A DNA stretch of 64,000 bases from Corynebacterium jeddahense (GTDB lineage Bacteria; Actinomycetota; Actinomycetes; Mycobacteriales; Mycobacteriaceae). The DNA is taken from positions 558,001 to 622,000 of the forward strand of contig NZ_CP063194.1 in the NCBI RefSeq assembly GCF_028609865.1. Direction: 5' to 3'. Below are positions 49,815 through 58,842 of the stretch, one piece after another (the stretch's first letter is position 1; each line of letters opens with the position of its first letter). The notes below the pieces were generated by a model, which did not search any database, was not told the DNA's origin, and saw only the letters and a program-made list of their open reading frames with translations. Both the position numbers and the translations under genes were made by a program.

Positions 49815-50549
49815 GTGAAAGCGATGCGTAACGCGGCGCCCGAACTGCCCGCCCACGTGCTCTCGGCCTTCCAGCTGGACGGCACCGAGGGGGAGCCGCT
49901 CGGATGGGCGTGGGGCGGCGGCACGAGGTTCGGCCGCGCGGTGGTCTCGCCCGCCAGCGCGGCGTCCGCGTGGTCCGGCAAGGTGCGCGAGAAGATCGAC
50001 TCCGGCGCCGCGCTGCGCGTGGCCAGGCCGGTGCGCGCGACCGACGGCCGCCTCATCGTGGGCGGCTACACCGCCACCGAGTTCGCGGAGGGTGAGCCGA
50101 GGCAGCGTATCGACGAAGCCGTGGCCGCCGCCCTGTACTTCGACGAGGCCATGTCCCCGTTCGACCCGCCCGCGGACTACCGCGGCGAGCCCCGGGCCGA
50201 GGCCGACCGCGCGGTGTGGCGCGACGCGCCCAGCGCGCCGGGCGGAGTCGTTGCCCACCTCGATTTTCTCTCGTGCCTGCTCTTCGCGGGCGACGGGCCG
50301 GCGACGCTGACGGACATCGTCCCGTCGGCGGGTCTGCGCCCGCGCGGCTACACGGCGGCGATCGTGCTCGTCGACGGCCTGTTGGCCGGGGCGGTCGACG
50401 CGGCGGTCATCGACCGCTGGGCGCACGTCCCGTCCTTGCGCGACCTCGCGCAGCGCGCGTTGGACTACCGCGTGAACTGCGTGGATCCGGCGTATACAAA
50501 CATGCGTTCGAAAATCGAGTGGGTCGGCTCGCTGCTTGTGTCGGACTGA
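49815..50549 (+). CDS. TIGR02569 family protein
   Basis: A 244-residue actinobacterial protein of the TIGR02569 family (PAHVLSAFQLDGTEGEPLGW, WAWGGGTRFGRAVVSP, GGVVAHLDFLSCLLFAGDGP, CVDPAYTNMRSKIEWV). The fold looks related to aminoglycoside-phosphotransferase-like kinases, but catalytic motifs are not evident. Function unknown. The GTG at 49815 or the ATG at 49824 may be the start; neither has a strong ribosome-binding site. Conserved linkage to DUF3152 and adnA is as in mycobacteria. Confidence 0.8.
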   Translation: MKAMRNAAPELPAHVLSAFQLDGTEGEPLGWAWGGGTRFGRAVVSPASAASAWSGKVREKIDSGAALRVARPVRATDGRLIVGGYTATEFAEGEPRQRIDEAVAAALYFDEAMSPFDPPADYRGEPRAEADRAVWRDAPSAPGGVVAHLDFLSCLLFAGDGPATLTDIVPSAGLRPRGYTAAIVLVDGLLAGAVDAAVIDRWAHVPSLRDLAQRALDYRVNCVDPAYTNMRSKIEWVGSLLVSD

Positions 50550-50567
50550 CCTGACACAATCTTGTCC

Positions 50568-53500
50568 ATGCTCAATTCGCACCCGTCGCCGGTCCCCCCG
50601 GCGGCCCTTGAACCGAAGGCGTACCTCGTTCCCCGCCAGCGGCCGTCGGTCGCGCGGGCGTGGGACGTGGAGCTGCCCACCGCCGGCACGTGGAAGGTCA
50701 CCGGCGCCCCAGGCTCTGGCGTGTCCAGCTTCCTGGTGGATACGGCGGCGGCGGTGACGCGTCGTCACGCGGAGGCGGGAGCGGGAGACCCCGGCGGAGT
50801 CCTCGTGCTCACCGATAACAAGGCGTCGGCGGCCCGGCTGCGCGCCGAGCTGTCCGAGACGCTTGCCGACACCGGCTACGTCGCAGACGAGCCGATGGTG
50901 CGCTCCGTGCACTCGCTCGCGTTCGCCATCGTGCGTAGCAGCGTGGACGAGGAGGTGCGGCTCATCTCCGGCGCGGAGCAGGACGCTGTGATCCGCCAGC
51001 TGCTGCAAGGCCACGCCGAGGACGGCACGGGCGAGTGGCCTGCGGAGCTGCGTCCCGCGCTGCCGATGGTGGGGTTCGCCCGCCAGCTGCGCGACTTCCT
51101 CCTGCGCGCGGTGGAGCGCGGCCTCGGCCCGGAGGACCTCGAGCGGCTCGGCGCCGCCCACGGCATCCCGATCTGGTCGGCCGCGGGGAGCTTCCTGCGC
51201 GAGTACCAGCAGGTGATGGCGCTGTCCGGGGCGCGGAGGCTCTCGGCCTCGGAGCTGGTGGACGCGGCGCTTCGGCTGCCGCTGCCGCGGGCGTGGCACA
51301 CCGTCATCGTGGACGACGCGCAGCACCTCGCGCCCGCCTCGGCCGAGCTCGTCTCGCGCCTCATCGGTCAGGCGGACCTCGCCGTCGTGGGCGGCAGCCT
51401 CGAGCAGTCCGTCTACCACTTCCGCGGCGCGTCGCCCGCCTTCTTCCGGGGTCTCAACGGGATGGGCCACGAGGTCATCGACCTCGGGGCGACCCGGCGC
51501 ACGCCGGAGCCGTCCGTGGCCATCGCACCGGACGCGGGGACGGAACTCGGGCTCGTCGCCGACACCCTGCGACGCGCCCACCTCGAGGACGGCGTCGCGT
51601 ACCGGGACATGGCGGTCGTGGTCCGCTCGGCGCCGCTGCTCGAGCCCGCGCGCCGCGCGCTTTTGCGCTCCGGGGTGCCGGTGGCGATCGACCAGACGGA
51701 TCTCGTGCTCAGCGAGCAGCGCATCGTCGCCTCGCTCCTGCTCGCCGTGCGGGCCCTCTACAGCGACCTCACGGCAGCCGAGTGGCGCGAGCTACTCCTC
51801 AGCCCCGTCGGCGGCACGGACCCGGTGACCCTGCGCAGGCTTATGCGAGGGCTGCGGCGGTGGAAGCCGGAGCAGCGGGCAGAGGAGACCTTGCGCGAGC
51901 TGCTCCGGGCGCCCGGCGGGCTGCCGGACTTCGGCACCGTGCTCACGGACCGGGAGCTGGGCATCCTCGCCCGCATCCGCGGCACGGTGGACGCGGGTGC
52001 GGCGGCGCTCGCGGACGGCGGCAGCGTCGAGGAGGTGCTCTGGGCGCTGTGGGAGGCAACCGGGTTGTCGAACCACCTGCTCGCCACGGCGCTGCGCGGC
52101 GGCGCCGCGGGGTCGCAGGCAGACCGCGACCTGGACTCTGTGATGGCGCTGTTCGACGCGGCCGGCGATTACACGGAGCGCCGCCCGTCGGCGGGCATCG
52201 AGTCGTTCGTGGACTCCATTACCGAGCAGGAGCTACCGAGTGGTGTGCGCGACCGGCGCAGCGCCACCCCGGACGCGGTGCGCCTGCTCACGGCGCACGG
52301 CGCGGTGGGGCGCGAGTACCGCCGGGTCATCGTCTGCGGGGTGCAGGAGATGACCTGGCCGAGCATGGGGGAGACCGGCTCGCTCTTCCGCCAGGAAGAC
52401 CTCGTGGACTTCGTGGACGAGGGCGTCGACCCGGCGGTGCCGGTGTACCACGCCGGGGAGCGGCTCGCGGAGGAGCGGCGCTTGTTCACCGTCGCCACCA
52501 GCCGCGCGACGGAAAAGCTGCTCGTGACGGCGGTGGAAAACCCGGATAGCGAGGAGGCGGAGCAGCGCTCCCGCTTCGTCGAGGAGTTCTGCGCCGAACG
52601 CGACGTTGAACCCGCGCACGTGGAGCTCGCCAGCAGCCCGCAGGGCGCGGCGGGGGAGAGCGCAACCGTAACGGTGCGCGTGCTCGCGCACGACGACCTC
52701 GTCGCCGAGTTCCGCCGCGTGCTCACGGACCCCGCGAGCAGCGAGCGCGACAAGACCCAAGCCGCCCGCCAGCTGGCCAGGCTCGCCGAGGCGGGGGTGC
52801 TGGGCGCGGACCCGGAGCAGTGGTGGTCGACCACGGAGGCGTCGACACGCGAACGCGTCAAGGGCGGCCGGGCGCTCTCGCCGTCGCGGATTGAGAGCCT
52901 CCTCGAGTGCCCGATGCGGGCGGTGCTGGTGCGTATGTCCGGGCTCGACGAGACCCTGCAGATGGTGTACGGCTCGATGGCGCACGCGTACTTCGAGGCG
53001 CTCGGGCGCGGTGTCGACCCGGGCACCGCGCGGCGCGACGCGGTCGCCGCGCGCCGCGCCGCCGACGCCGCCCCGGCGTGGAAGGCGGAGCGCGACATCG
53101 CGGATTTCGAGGCGATGCTCGAGCGCACCGAGGGATGGCTCACGGCGAGCCGCTCTGCGTTTGAGCAGGTGGCGGTAGAGGCCGAGGTGGACGTCGAGGT
53201 GAGCGAGCACGCGAGCATCCGCGGGCGACTCGACCGCCTGGAGCGCGAGGAGAGTGGCGCGCTGCACATCGTGGACCTGAAAACCGGCGCGACCCCGCCG
53301 ACGGCGGCGAAGACCGCCGACAACGCGCAGCTCGCGGCGTACCAGCTGGCGCTGTCGAAGGGCGTGATCGCGGGGGACAAGGTGACCACGGCGTCGGCGT
53401 CGGACACGCCCCTCGAGGTTGGCGGCGCGGTACTGGTCTACCCGGCCCCGAAGCGGGCCAAAGCGGCCACGCGGGAGCAGGCGCCGAAGACCGAGGACGA

Positions 53501-53651
53501 GCTCGCGGCCTTCGCGGCGGCGATCGACGGCCTGCCGGAGGAGATGCGGGGGCCGACGCTCCTCGCCACGACGGGCGACCACTGCGAGCGGTGCGAAGTG
53601 CGGGCCCTGTGCCCGGTGCAGCCGGAAGGAGCAACGATCAGTCATGGCTAA
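50568..53651 (+). CDS. adnA: AdnA subunit of the AdnAB helicase-nuclease
   Basis: A 1027-residue UvrD/AddB-like subunit of the actinobacterial double-strand-break resection machine. The N-terminal motor is degenerate: Walker A reads GAPGSGVSS (46-54) with Val52 in place of lysine, and motif II is VDDAQHL instead of DExQD. The C-terminal nuclease is intact: IVDLKTG with the catalytic Asp and Lys, and four cluster cysteines (LLECPMR, then CERCEVRALC at the end). CACAAT (50555-50560) ends seven bases before the ATG at 50568. It overlaps adnB by eight bases. Confidence 0.93.
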   Translation: MLNSHPSPVPPAALEPKAYLVPRQRPSVARAWDVELPTAGTWKVTGAPGSGVSSFLVDTAAAVTRRHAEAGAGDPGGVLVLTDNKASAARLRAELSETLADTGYVADEPMVRSVHSLAFAIVRSSVDEEVRLISGAEQDAVIRQLLQGHAEDGTGEWPAELRPALPMVGFARQLRDFLLRAVERGLGPEDLERLGAAHGIPIWSAAGSFLREYQQVMALSGARRLSASELVDAALRLPLPRAWHTVIVDDAQHLAPASAELVSRLIGQADLAVVGGSLEQSVYHFRGASPAFFRGLNGMGHEVIDLGATRRTPEPSVAIAPDAGTELGLVADTLRRAHLEDGVAYRDMAVVVRSAPLLEPARRALLRSGVPVAIDQTDLVLSEQRIVASLLLAVRALYSDLTAAEWRELLLSPVGGTDPVTLRRLMRGLRRWKPEQRAEETLRELLRAPGGLPDFGTVLTDRELGILARIRGTVDAGAAALADGGSVEEVLWALWEATGLSNHLLATALRGGAAGSQADRDLDSVMALFDAAGDYTERRPSAGIESFVDSITEQELPSGVRDRRSATPDAVRLLTAHGAVGREYRRVIVCGVQEMTWPSMGETGSLFRQEDLVDFVDEGVDPAVPVYHAGERLAEERRLFTVATSRATEKLLVTAVENPDSEEAEQRSRFVEEFCAERDVEPAHVELASSPQGAAGESATVTVRVLAHDDLVAEFRRVLTDPASSERDKTQAARQLARLAEAGVLGADPEQWWSTTEASTRERVKGGRALSPSRIESLLECPMRAVLVRMSGLDETLQMVYGSMAHAYFEALGRGVDPGTARRDAVAARRAADAAPAWKAERDIADFEAMLERTEGWLTASRSAFEQVAVEAEVDVEVSEHASIRGRLDRLEREESGALHIVDLKTGATPPTAAKTADNAQLAAYQLALSKGVIAGDKVTTASASDTPLEVGGAVLVYPAPKRAKAATREQAPKTEDELAAFAAAIDGLPEEMRGPTLLATTGDHCERCEVRALCPVQPEGATISHG

Positions 53652-56600
53652 CCCCAACGAACCGATGTCGCCGGTGTTACTGTCGCGCTACCTCGGCCAG
53701 CCGTACCCGCCGACGCCGCAGCAGGCGGACGTAATCGGGGCGGAGACGGGCCCGCTGCTCGTGGTGGCGGGCGCCGGAGCCGGCAAGACCGAGACCATGG
53801 CCGCGCGCGTGGTGTGGCTCGTCGCCAACGGCTACGTCCGGCCGGACGAGGTGCTCGGCCTCACCTTCACCCGGAAAGCTGCGCACGAGATGGGCAAGCG
53901 CATCCGCGACCGGCTGGGCGCGCTCGCGAGCAACACGGAGCTCATCCGCCGCCTCGACCCGTCGGGGGAGCTCGCCGAGACGCTGCAGATCATCGCGCCG
54001 ACCGTGGCCACCTACGACTCCTACGCGGGCACGCTCATCCGCGAGTACGGGCTGCTCGTCCCGGTGGAGCCGGACGCCCGGCTGATCACCGACGCGGAGC
54101 TGCACGCGATTGCGACGGATGTCGTGACCAACTACGCCGGCGGGGTGATCTCCGAGTTCGGCACGAACGTCACGCTGAACACCGTGGTCGACAACGTGCT
54201 CGAGCTGTCCACGGCGATGGGCAACGAGCTCGCCGAGCCGGACTGGGTGCGCGAGCACGCCAGGGACTTCCTCGCCGAGACGGAGGCGTACCCCAAGGGG
54301 CCGCGGGCCAGGGTGGAGTTCAACCAGACGCTCACCGGGTGGCGCGCGCGCCAGGAGGAACGCATCTTGTACCTACCCCTGGTCGACGCGCTCAACGCGG
54401 AACTGCGCCGCCGCGGGGTGGTCACATTCAACGAGCAGATGTCGGTGGCGGCGAAGCTCGCGCGCGACCACGCGAGCGTGGGCGAGTCGCAGCGCGCCCG
54501 CTTCCGCGTGGTCATGCTCGACGAGTACCAGGACACCTCACACGCGCAGCGCGTGCTGCTGCGCAGCCTGTTCGGCGACGGCGCCGACCCCGGCCTAACG
54601 GTCACCGCGGTGGGCGACCCGATGCAGGCGATCTACGGGTGGCGCGGCGCGACGGCGGCGAACCTGCAGGCGTTCCCCGAGGATTTCCCGTCCTCCACCG
54701 GCCCGGCGCCGGTGAAGCAGCTCACCACCTCCTGGCGCAACCCGCCCGAGGTGCTCGCGCTCGCGAACGGGGTCTCCGACGCCATCCTCGGCACCGGCGC
54801 CGCCCGCGCCGTCGCCCCGCTCGAGGCACGCCCGGGCGCGGGCGCGGGCGACGTCACGCTTGGGTTTTTCACCGACCAGGGCGCCGAGATCGAGTTCGTC
54901 GCCGACGCGCTCGCGGAGGAATACCGCGCCGCGGAGGCGGCCGGCAGGCCGTTTTCCGCCGCCGCGCTCGTGCGCAAGAACCGCCACTCGCACCTCATTG
55001 CCGAGGCGCTGGAGGAGCGCGGCGTGCCGTACGAGATCGTGGGGCTGGCGGGACTGCTCGACGTCCCGGAGGTGGCCGACACCGTCGCGGTAGCGACGAT
55101 GCTCGTGCGCCCGGATGACACCGCGGCCGCGCTGCGCATCCTCGGCGGGCCGGCGGTGGGTCTCGGCCTCGCCGACATCGACGCGCTCGCCAGCCGCGCG
55201 CGCAACCTCGCCGGCGCGCACCAGCCGCGCGAGACCGCGCCGGGCGACGCGGAGGAACGCTACGCCACGCAGCTCGCCGAACTCGTGGCGCGCGCCGCCG
55301 AGATCAGCGCGAGCACCGACCGCGCCGAAGGGCTCGCCGACGCGCTGGCGGACCTCGGCGAGCCGGAGCGCTACAGCGAAGAGGGGCTGCGGCGGATGCG
55401 CGACACCGCGGCGAAGCTGCGCTGGCTGCGCACCCACAGCCTGGGCAAGCGGCTCAGCGACCTGTTCGCGGACATCATCGACGTCTTCGGCATCCGCACC
55501 GAGGTCCTCGCGCGCGGCGGGACGGCGGGCGCCGTCCACCTCGACCGCCTGCTCGAGGAGGTCGCGGCCTATCCGGGCGCGAGCGTGGAAGGGCTGCTCA
55601 ACTACTTCGACCTGGCGCGCGAGCACGAGGACGGCCTTGCCCCGGGAAACGTCACGGTGCGCGAGGATCGCGTGCAGATTCTCACCGCCCACAAGGCGAA
55701 GGGGCTCGAGTGGGACACCGTCGCGGTGCTGCACGCCGACGCGGAGACGTACAAGGCGAAGACGGAGACGTTCCTCACCCTGGTGCCCCGCCTGCCGACC
55801 GAGACGTTCGGCGACCCGGAGGTCTACGAGGTGTTCGCCGAGGTGGAGAACCGGACCGACTTTGAAAAGGCGGCCAATGCCTGGAAGCAGACGGTGGGCG
55901 ACGAGCTCGCGGAGGAGACGGCGCGGCTGTTCTACGTCGCGGTCACCCGCTCGGCGCACCGCCTCATCGTCACCGGCTCGCGCTGGCGCGACGGCGCAAC
56001 CAAGTCGGCGGCGCCGTACGAGCACTTCGAGAAGATGCGCACGCGTATCAGCGACGCGTGCGTTGCCACGTGGGACGACGGAGCCGACGCGGCGGAGTCC
56101 GCGGACGACGGCGACACCACCGGTCAACGCGCCGATGCGGGTGACGACCGCGGCGCCGAGGAGCAGCGCGCGGGCAGGTGGCCTAACTACGGGCCGTCCG
56201 CCGCCGATGCCGCGGCGGCCGACGCGGTACGCGAGGCGCAGCGGCAGCTGCCCGACTACGCCGCCGGCGAGCTCTACGAGCTGTGGGAGCGCGACGTCAC
56301 CGCGCTCATCGAGGAGTACGAGGCGGCGCAGGCCGGCGACGTCGCCGTGGAGATGCCGGGCGAGCTGACGGCGTCGGACGTCGTCGCGCTCAAGGCGGAC
56401 CCGGCACAATTCGCCCGCCGTGCGCGCCGTCCGGTGCCGTTCAAGCCCAACACCTACGCCAAGCGCGGCACCGCCTTCCACGAGTGGCTCGAGGAGTTCT
56501 ACGGCGCGCGCCCACTACTCACCGAGGACGAGCTACCCGGCGGGGACGAGGCGGACGTGGACCGCGCGACGCTCGAGCGGCTGAAGCGCAACTTCGAGGC

Positions 56601-56955
56601 CAGCGAGTGGGCCGGGCGCACCCCCGCTTTCGTGGAGCACCCGTTCGAGCTCGCGCTCGGCAACGCCGTGGTGCGCGGGCGCATGGATGCGGTATTCGAG
56701 GACGCCGACGGCTGGGTCGTGGTGGACTGGAAGACGGGGGAGAAACCCCGGCGTGACAGGATGGAATCCGCGAAACTGCAACTGGCGGTCTACCGTGAGG
56801 CGTGGAAGCGCATCGCGGGCGACGGTAAACCGGTGCGGGCGGTGTTTTTCTACGTCCGCACGGGCGAGACTTTCGCGCCGCGGGACTTGCCGGACGCAGA
56901 CCAGCTCGAGGCCCTGCTCGGGTCGACGGCGGCCGGCGAGCCGAGCGGCGAGTAA
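53644..56955 (+). CDS. adnB: AdnB subunit of the AdnAB helicase-nuclease
   Basis: An 1103-residue motor-nuclease subunit. The helicase domain is complete: VVAGAGAGKTETMAARV, LTFTRKAAHEMGKR, VMLDEYQDTSHAQR, VGDPMQAIYGWRGA, TTSWRNPPEVL, TAHKAKGLEWDTV and LFYVAVTRSAHRL. The C-terminal nuclease has AKRGTAFHEWLEE, RGRMDAVFED and VVDWKTGEKP (Asp and Lys of the active site). In mycobacteria AdnB is the lead motor, consistent with the degenerate AdnA here. AAGGAG lies 12 bases before the ATG at 53644. Confidence 0.95.
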   Translation: MANPNEPMSPVLLSRYLGQPYPPTPQQADVIGAETGPLLVVAGAGAGKTETMAARVVWLVANGYVRPDEVLGLTFTRKAAHEMGKRIRDRLGALASNTELIRRLDPSGELAETLQIIAPTVATYDSYAGTLIREYGLLVPVEPDARLITDAELHAIATDVVTNYAGGVISEFGTNVTLNTVVDNVLELSTAMGNELAEPDWVREHARDFLAETEAYPKGPRARVEFNQTLTGWRARQEERILYLPLVDALNAELRRRGVVTFNEQMSVAAKLARDHASVGESQRARFRVVMLDEYQDTSHAQRVLLRSLFGDGADPGLTVTAVGDPMQAIYGWRGATAANLQAFPEDFPSSTGPAPVKQLTTSWRNPPEVLALANGVSDAILGTGAARAVAPLEARPGAGAGDVTLGFFTDQGAEIEFVADALAEEYRAAEAAGRPFSAAALVRKNRHSHLIAEALEERGVPYEIVGLAGLLDVPEVADTVAVATMLVRPDDTAAALRILGGPAVGLGLADIDALASRARNLAGAHQPRETAPGDAEERYATQLAELVARAAEISASTDRAEGLADALADLGEPERYSEEGLRRMRDTAAKLRWLRTHSLGKRLSDLFADIIDVFGIRTEVLARGGTAGAVHLDRLLEEVAAYPGASVEGLLNYFDLAREHEDGLAPGNVTVREDRVQILTAHKAKGLEWDTVAVLHADAETYKAKTETFLTLVPRLPTETFGDPEVYEVFAEVENRTDFEKAANAWKQTVGDELAEETARLFYVAVTRSAHRLIVTGSRWRDGATKSAAPYEHFEKMRTRISDACVATWDDGADAAESADDGDTTGQRADAGDDRGAEEQRAGRWPNYGPSAADAAAADAVREAQRQLPDYAAGELYELWERDVTALIEEYEAAQAGDVAVEMPGELTASDVVALKADPAQFARRARRPVPFKPNTYAKRGTAFHEWLEEFYGARPLLTEDELPGGDEADVDRATLERLKRNFEASEWAGRTPAFVEHPFELALGNAVVRGRMDAVFEDADGWVVVDWKTGEKPRRDRMESAKLQLAVYREAWKRIAGDGKPVRAVFFYVRTGETFAPRDLPDADQLEALLGSTAAGEPSGE

Positions 56956-57005
56956 AGCAGCGAAGTGGACAGGAGCAGGCGCGGACACCGCGAGGAGGAC
57001 AGCAA

Positions 57006-58082
57006 ATGAAAATGCGGCGCATCATTTCGTGGCGCTCGGACGAATCCGACCTCGAGATCCCCGTCCACCGCCTCCTCGACGTCGTCAGCATCCCCACCGC
57101 GGTGCGTGCCACCCCGTGGTCGCTCATGGCCCGCCGCTTCGCGTACGCGCTGGCGCTCATCATCGCCATCGCGTTCGTCTCCTACCTGGACAAAGGCGGC
57201 TACTCCGAAGACCTCACCTTCATCGACGCGCTGTACTACTCGGCGGTGACGCTGTCCACCACCGGCTACGGCGACATCACGCCGGTGACGCAGTCCGCCC
57301 GCCTCGTCAACATCTTCATCATCACCCCGGCCCGCGTGGCCTTCCTCATGCTCCTCGTCGGCACGACCCTGTCCGTGCTCACCGAGGACTCCCGCAAGAC
57401 GCTCCAGATCCAACAGTGGAGGAATTCCGTGCGCAACCACACTATCGTCATCGGGTACGGCACGAAAGGCCGCTCCGCGATCGACGCACTCCTCGCCGGC
57501 GGCGCGTCCCCGTCGTCCATCGTCGTCATCGACCCGGACCCGAACGCCCTCGCCGTCGCCGAGAAGCGTGGCCTGGTCACCGTCCACGGCAACGGCACGA
57601 AGTCTGACGTGCTGCGCGTCGCGGCGGTGAGCCGCGCCCGGTCCGTCATCGTCGCGCCGTCCTCGGACGACACGGCGGTGCTGATCACGCTGTCGGTCCG
57701 CGAGCTCGCCCCGAGCGCGATGATCGTGGTCAGCGTGCGCGAAAGCGAGAACCAGCACCTGCTCATGCAGTCGGGCGCGGACTCGGTGATCGTCTCCTCC
57801 GAAACCGCGGGCCGCCTGCTCGGCATCGCCACGGTCACCCCGCCGGTGGTGGAGATGATGGAAGACTTGCTCAGCCCCGACGAGGGCTTCGCCGTCTCCG
57901 AGCGCCAGATCGCGGACGACGAGGTCGGCGCGAACCCCCGCCACCTCGCCGACATCGTGCTCGGCGTCGTGCGCTCCGGCGAGCTCTACCGCATCGATTC
58001 CCCGGAGGCGGAAACCGTCGAGCCGGGCGACCGCCTGCTTTACGTGCGCATGAACGGCAGCGACGCCGCGCGCCAGGAGTAG
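57006..58082 (+). CDS. cglK: Potassium channel with RCK domain (CglK-like)
   Basis: A 358-residue two-TM potassium channel. An N-terminal cytoplasmic stretch (1-40) is followed by TM1 (FAYALALIIAIAFVSYL), a pore helix and the selectivity filter TLSTTGYGDITP, TM2 (VNIFIITPARVAFLMLLVG), and an RCK/TrkA-N domain with the nucleotide loop VIGYGTKGRSAIDAL and VIDPDP. A TrkA-C-like segment ends the protein. C. glutamicum CglK is needed for growth at limiting K+ or acid pH. GAGGAGG precedes the ATG at 57006. nudC starts five bases after the stop. Confidence 0.93.
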   Translation: MKMRRIISWRSDESDLEIPVHRLLDVVSIPTAVRATPWSLMARRFAYALALIIAIAFVSYLDKGGYSEDLTFIDALYYSAVTLSTTGYGDITPVTQSARLVNIFIITPARVAFLMLLVGTTLSVLTEDSRKTLQIQQWRNSVRNHTIVIGYGTKGRSAIDALLAGGASPSSIVVIDPDPNALAVAEKRGLVTVHGNGTKSDVLRVAAVSRARSVIVAPSSDDTAVLITLSVRELAPSAMIVVSVRESENQHLLMQSGADSVIVSSETAGRLLGIATVTPPVVEMMEDLLSPDEGFAVSERQIADDEVGANPRHLADIVLGVVRSGELYRIDSPEAETVEPGDRLLYVRMNGSDAARQE

Positions 58083-58086
58083 CGCC

Positions 58087-58842
58087 GTGCACCTGCCCAT
58101 CGACACCGCGGGCCGCTTCCCGGTCGACACCGCCGGCGAGCCGTTGCTTTACGACGTCGTCCCGCCCGCCGCCGCCCCCACCCACACCGTGCGCATCGCG
58201 CCCGGCGTGGACGCGGTTCGCATCACCGGCTGGAACGCCGAGGACCTCGCGCCGCGCACCGGCGACGCGCGCACCCACGCCGACCACCCGCTGGCGGCGC
58301 GCGCCGTCGGCCTGCTCGACGCGCGGGAGCGTACCCGCTTCGACCCGGCCGACGGGTCTGCGGTGACCTGGGGCGAGGCCGGGATCGTCGCGCGCGGGGC
58401 GTCCGGCACGCCGATCTTCCCGCGGCTCGACCCGTGCGTCATCGGCGTCGTGGAAAGCGAGGACGGCGAGCGCATCCTGCTCGCCGAGCATCGCCGCCGC
58501 CCCGGCTTTTTCACGCTCGTGGCCGGCTACGTCGACGTCGGGGAGTCCATCGAGGCCGCGTTCGCCCGCGAGGTGCTCGAGGAGACCGGGCGCCGCGTCG
58601 GGGACGTCGCCTACGTCGAGTCCCAGCCGTGGCCCGCCTCGGGCGCGCTCATGCTCGGCATGACGTCGCGCACCGCGGACGTCGACGCGCAGGCGCCGAC
58701 CGGCGGGGAGCTCGCGCGCACCCGGTGGGCGAGCCGGGAGGAGCTGCCGGGGCTCGACCTCGCGGCGCACGGCACGATCGCGCGCCGGCTCATCGACCGG
58801 TGGGCAGGACACGACACACGAAAGGCGGGGACATGGCGATAG
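58087..58842 (+). CDS. nudC: NAD+ diphosphatase (NudC-type Nudix hydrolase)
   Basis: A 251-residue Nudix enzyme that cleaves NAD(H) to NMN(H) and AMP and can remove NAD caps from RNA. It has the IFPRLDPCVIGVVE strand, the Nudix box GYVDVGESIEAAFAREVLEETG (in parts) and the NudC-specific SQPWPASGALML. The usual zinc ribbon between the domains is missing, as in other actinobacteria. The GTG at 58087 lies five bases after the channel stop. The gene overlaps uvrD2 by ten bases. Confidence 0.92.
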   Translation: MHLPIDTAGRFPVDTAGEPLLYDVVPPAAAPTHTVRIAPGVDAVRITGWNAEDLAPRTGDARTHADHPLAARAVGLLDARERTRFDPADGSAVTWGEAGIVARGASGTPIFPRLDPCVIGVVESEDGERILLAEHRRRPGFFTLVAGYVDVGESIEAAFAREVLEETGRRVGDVAYVESQPWPASGALMLGMTSRTADVDAQAPTGGELARTRWASREELPGLDLAAHGTIARRLIDRWAGHDTRKAGTWR

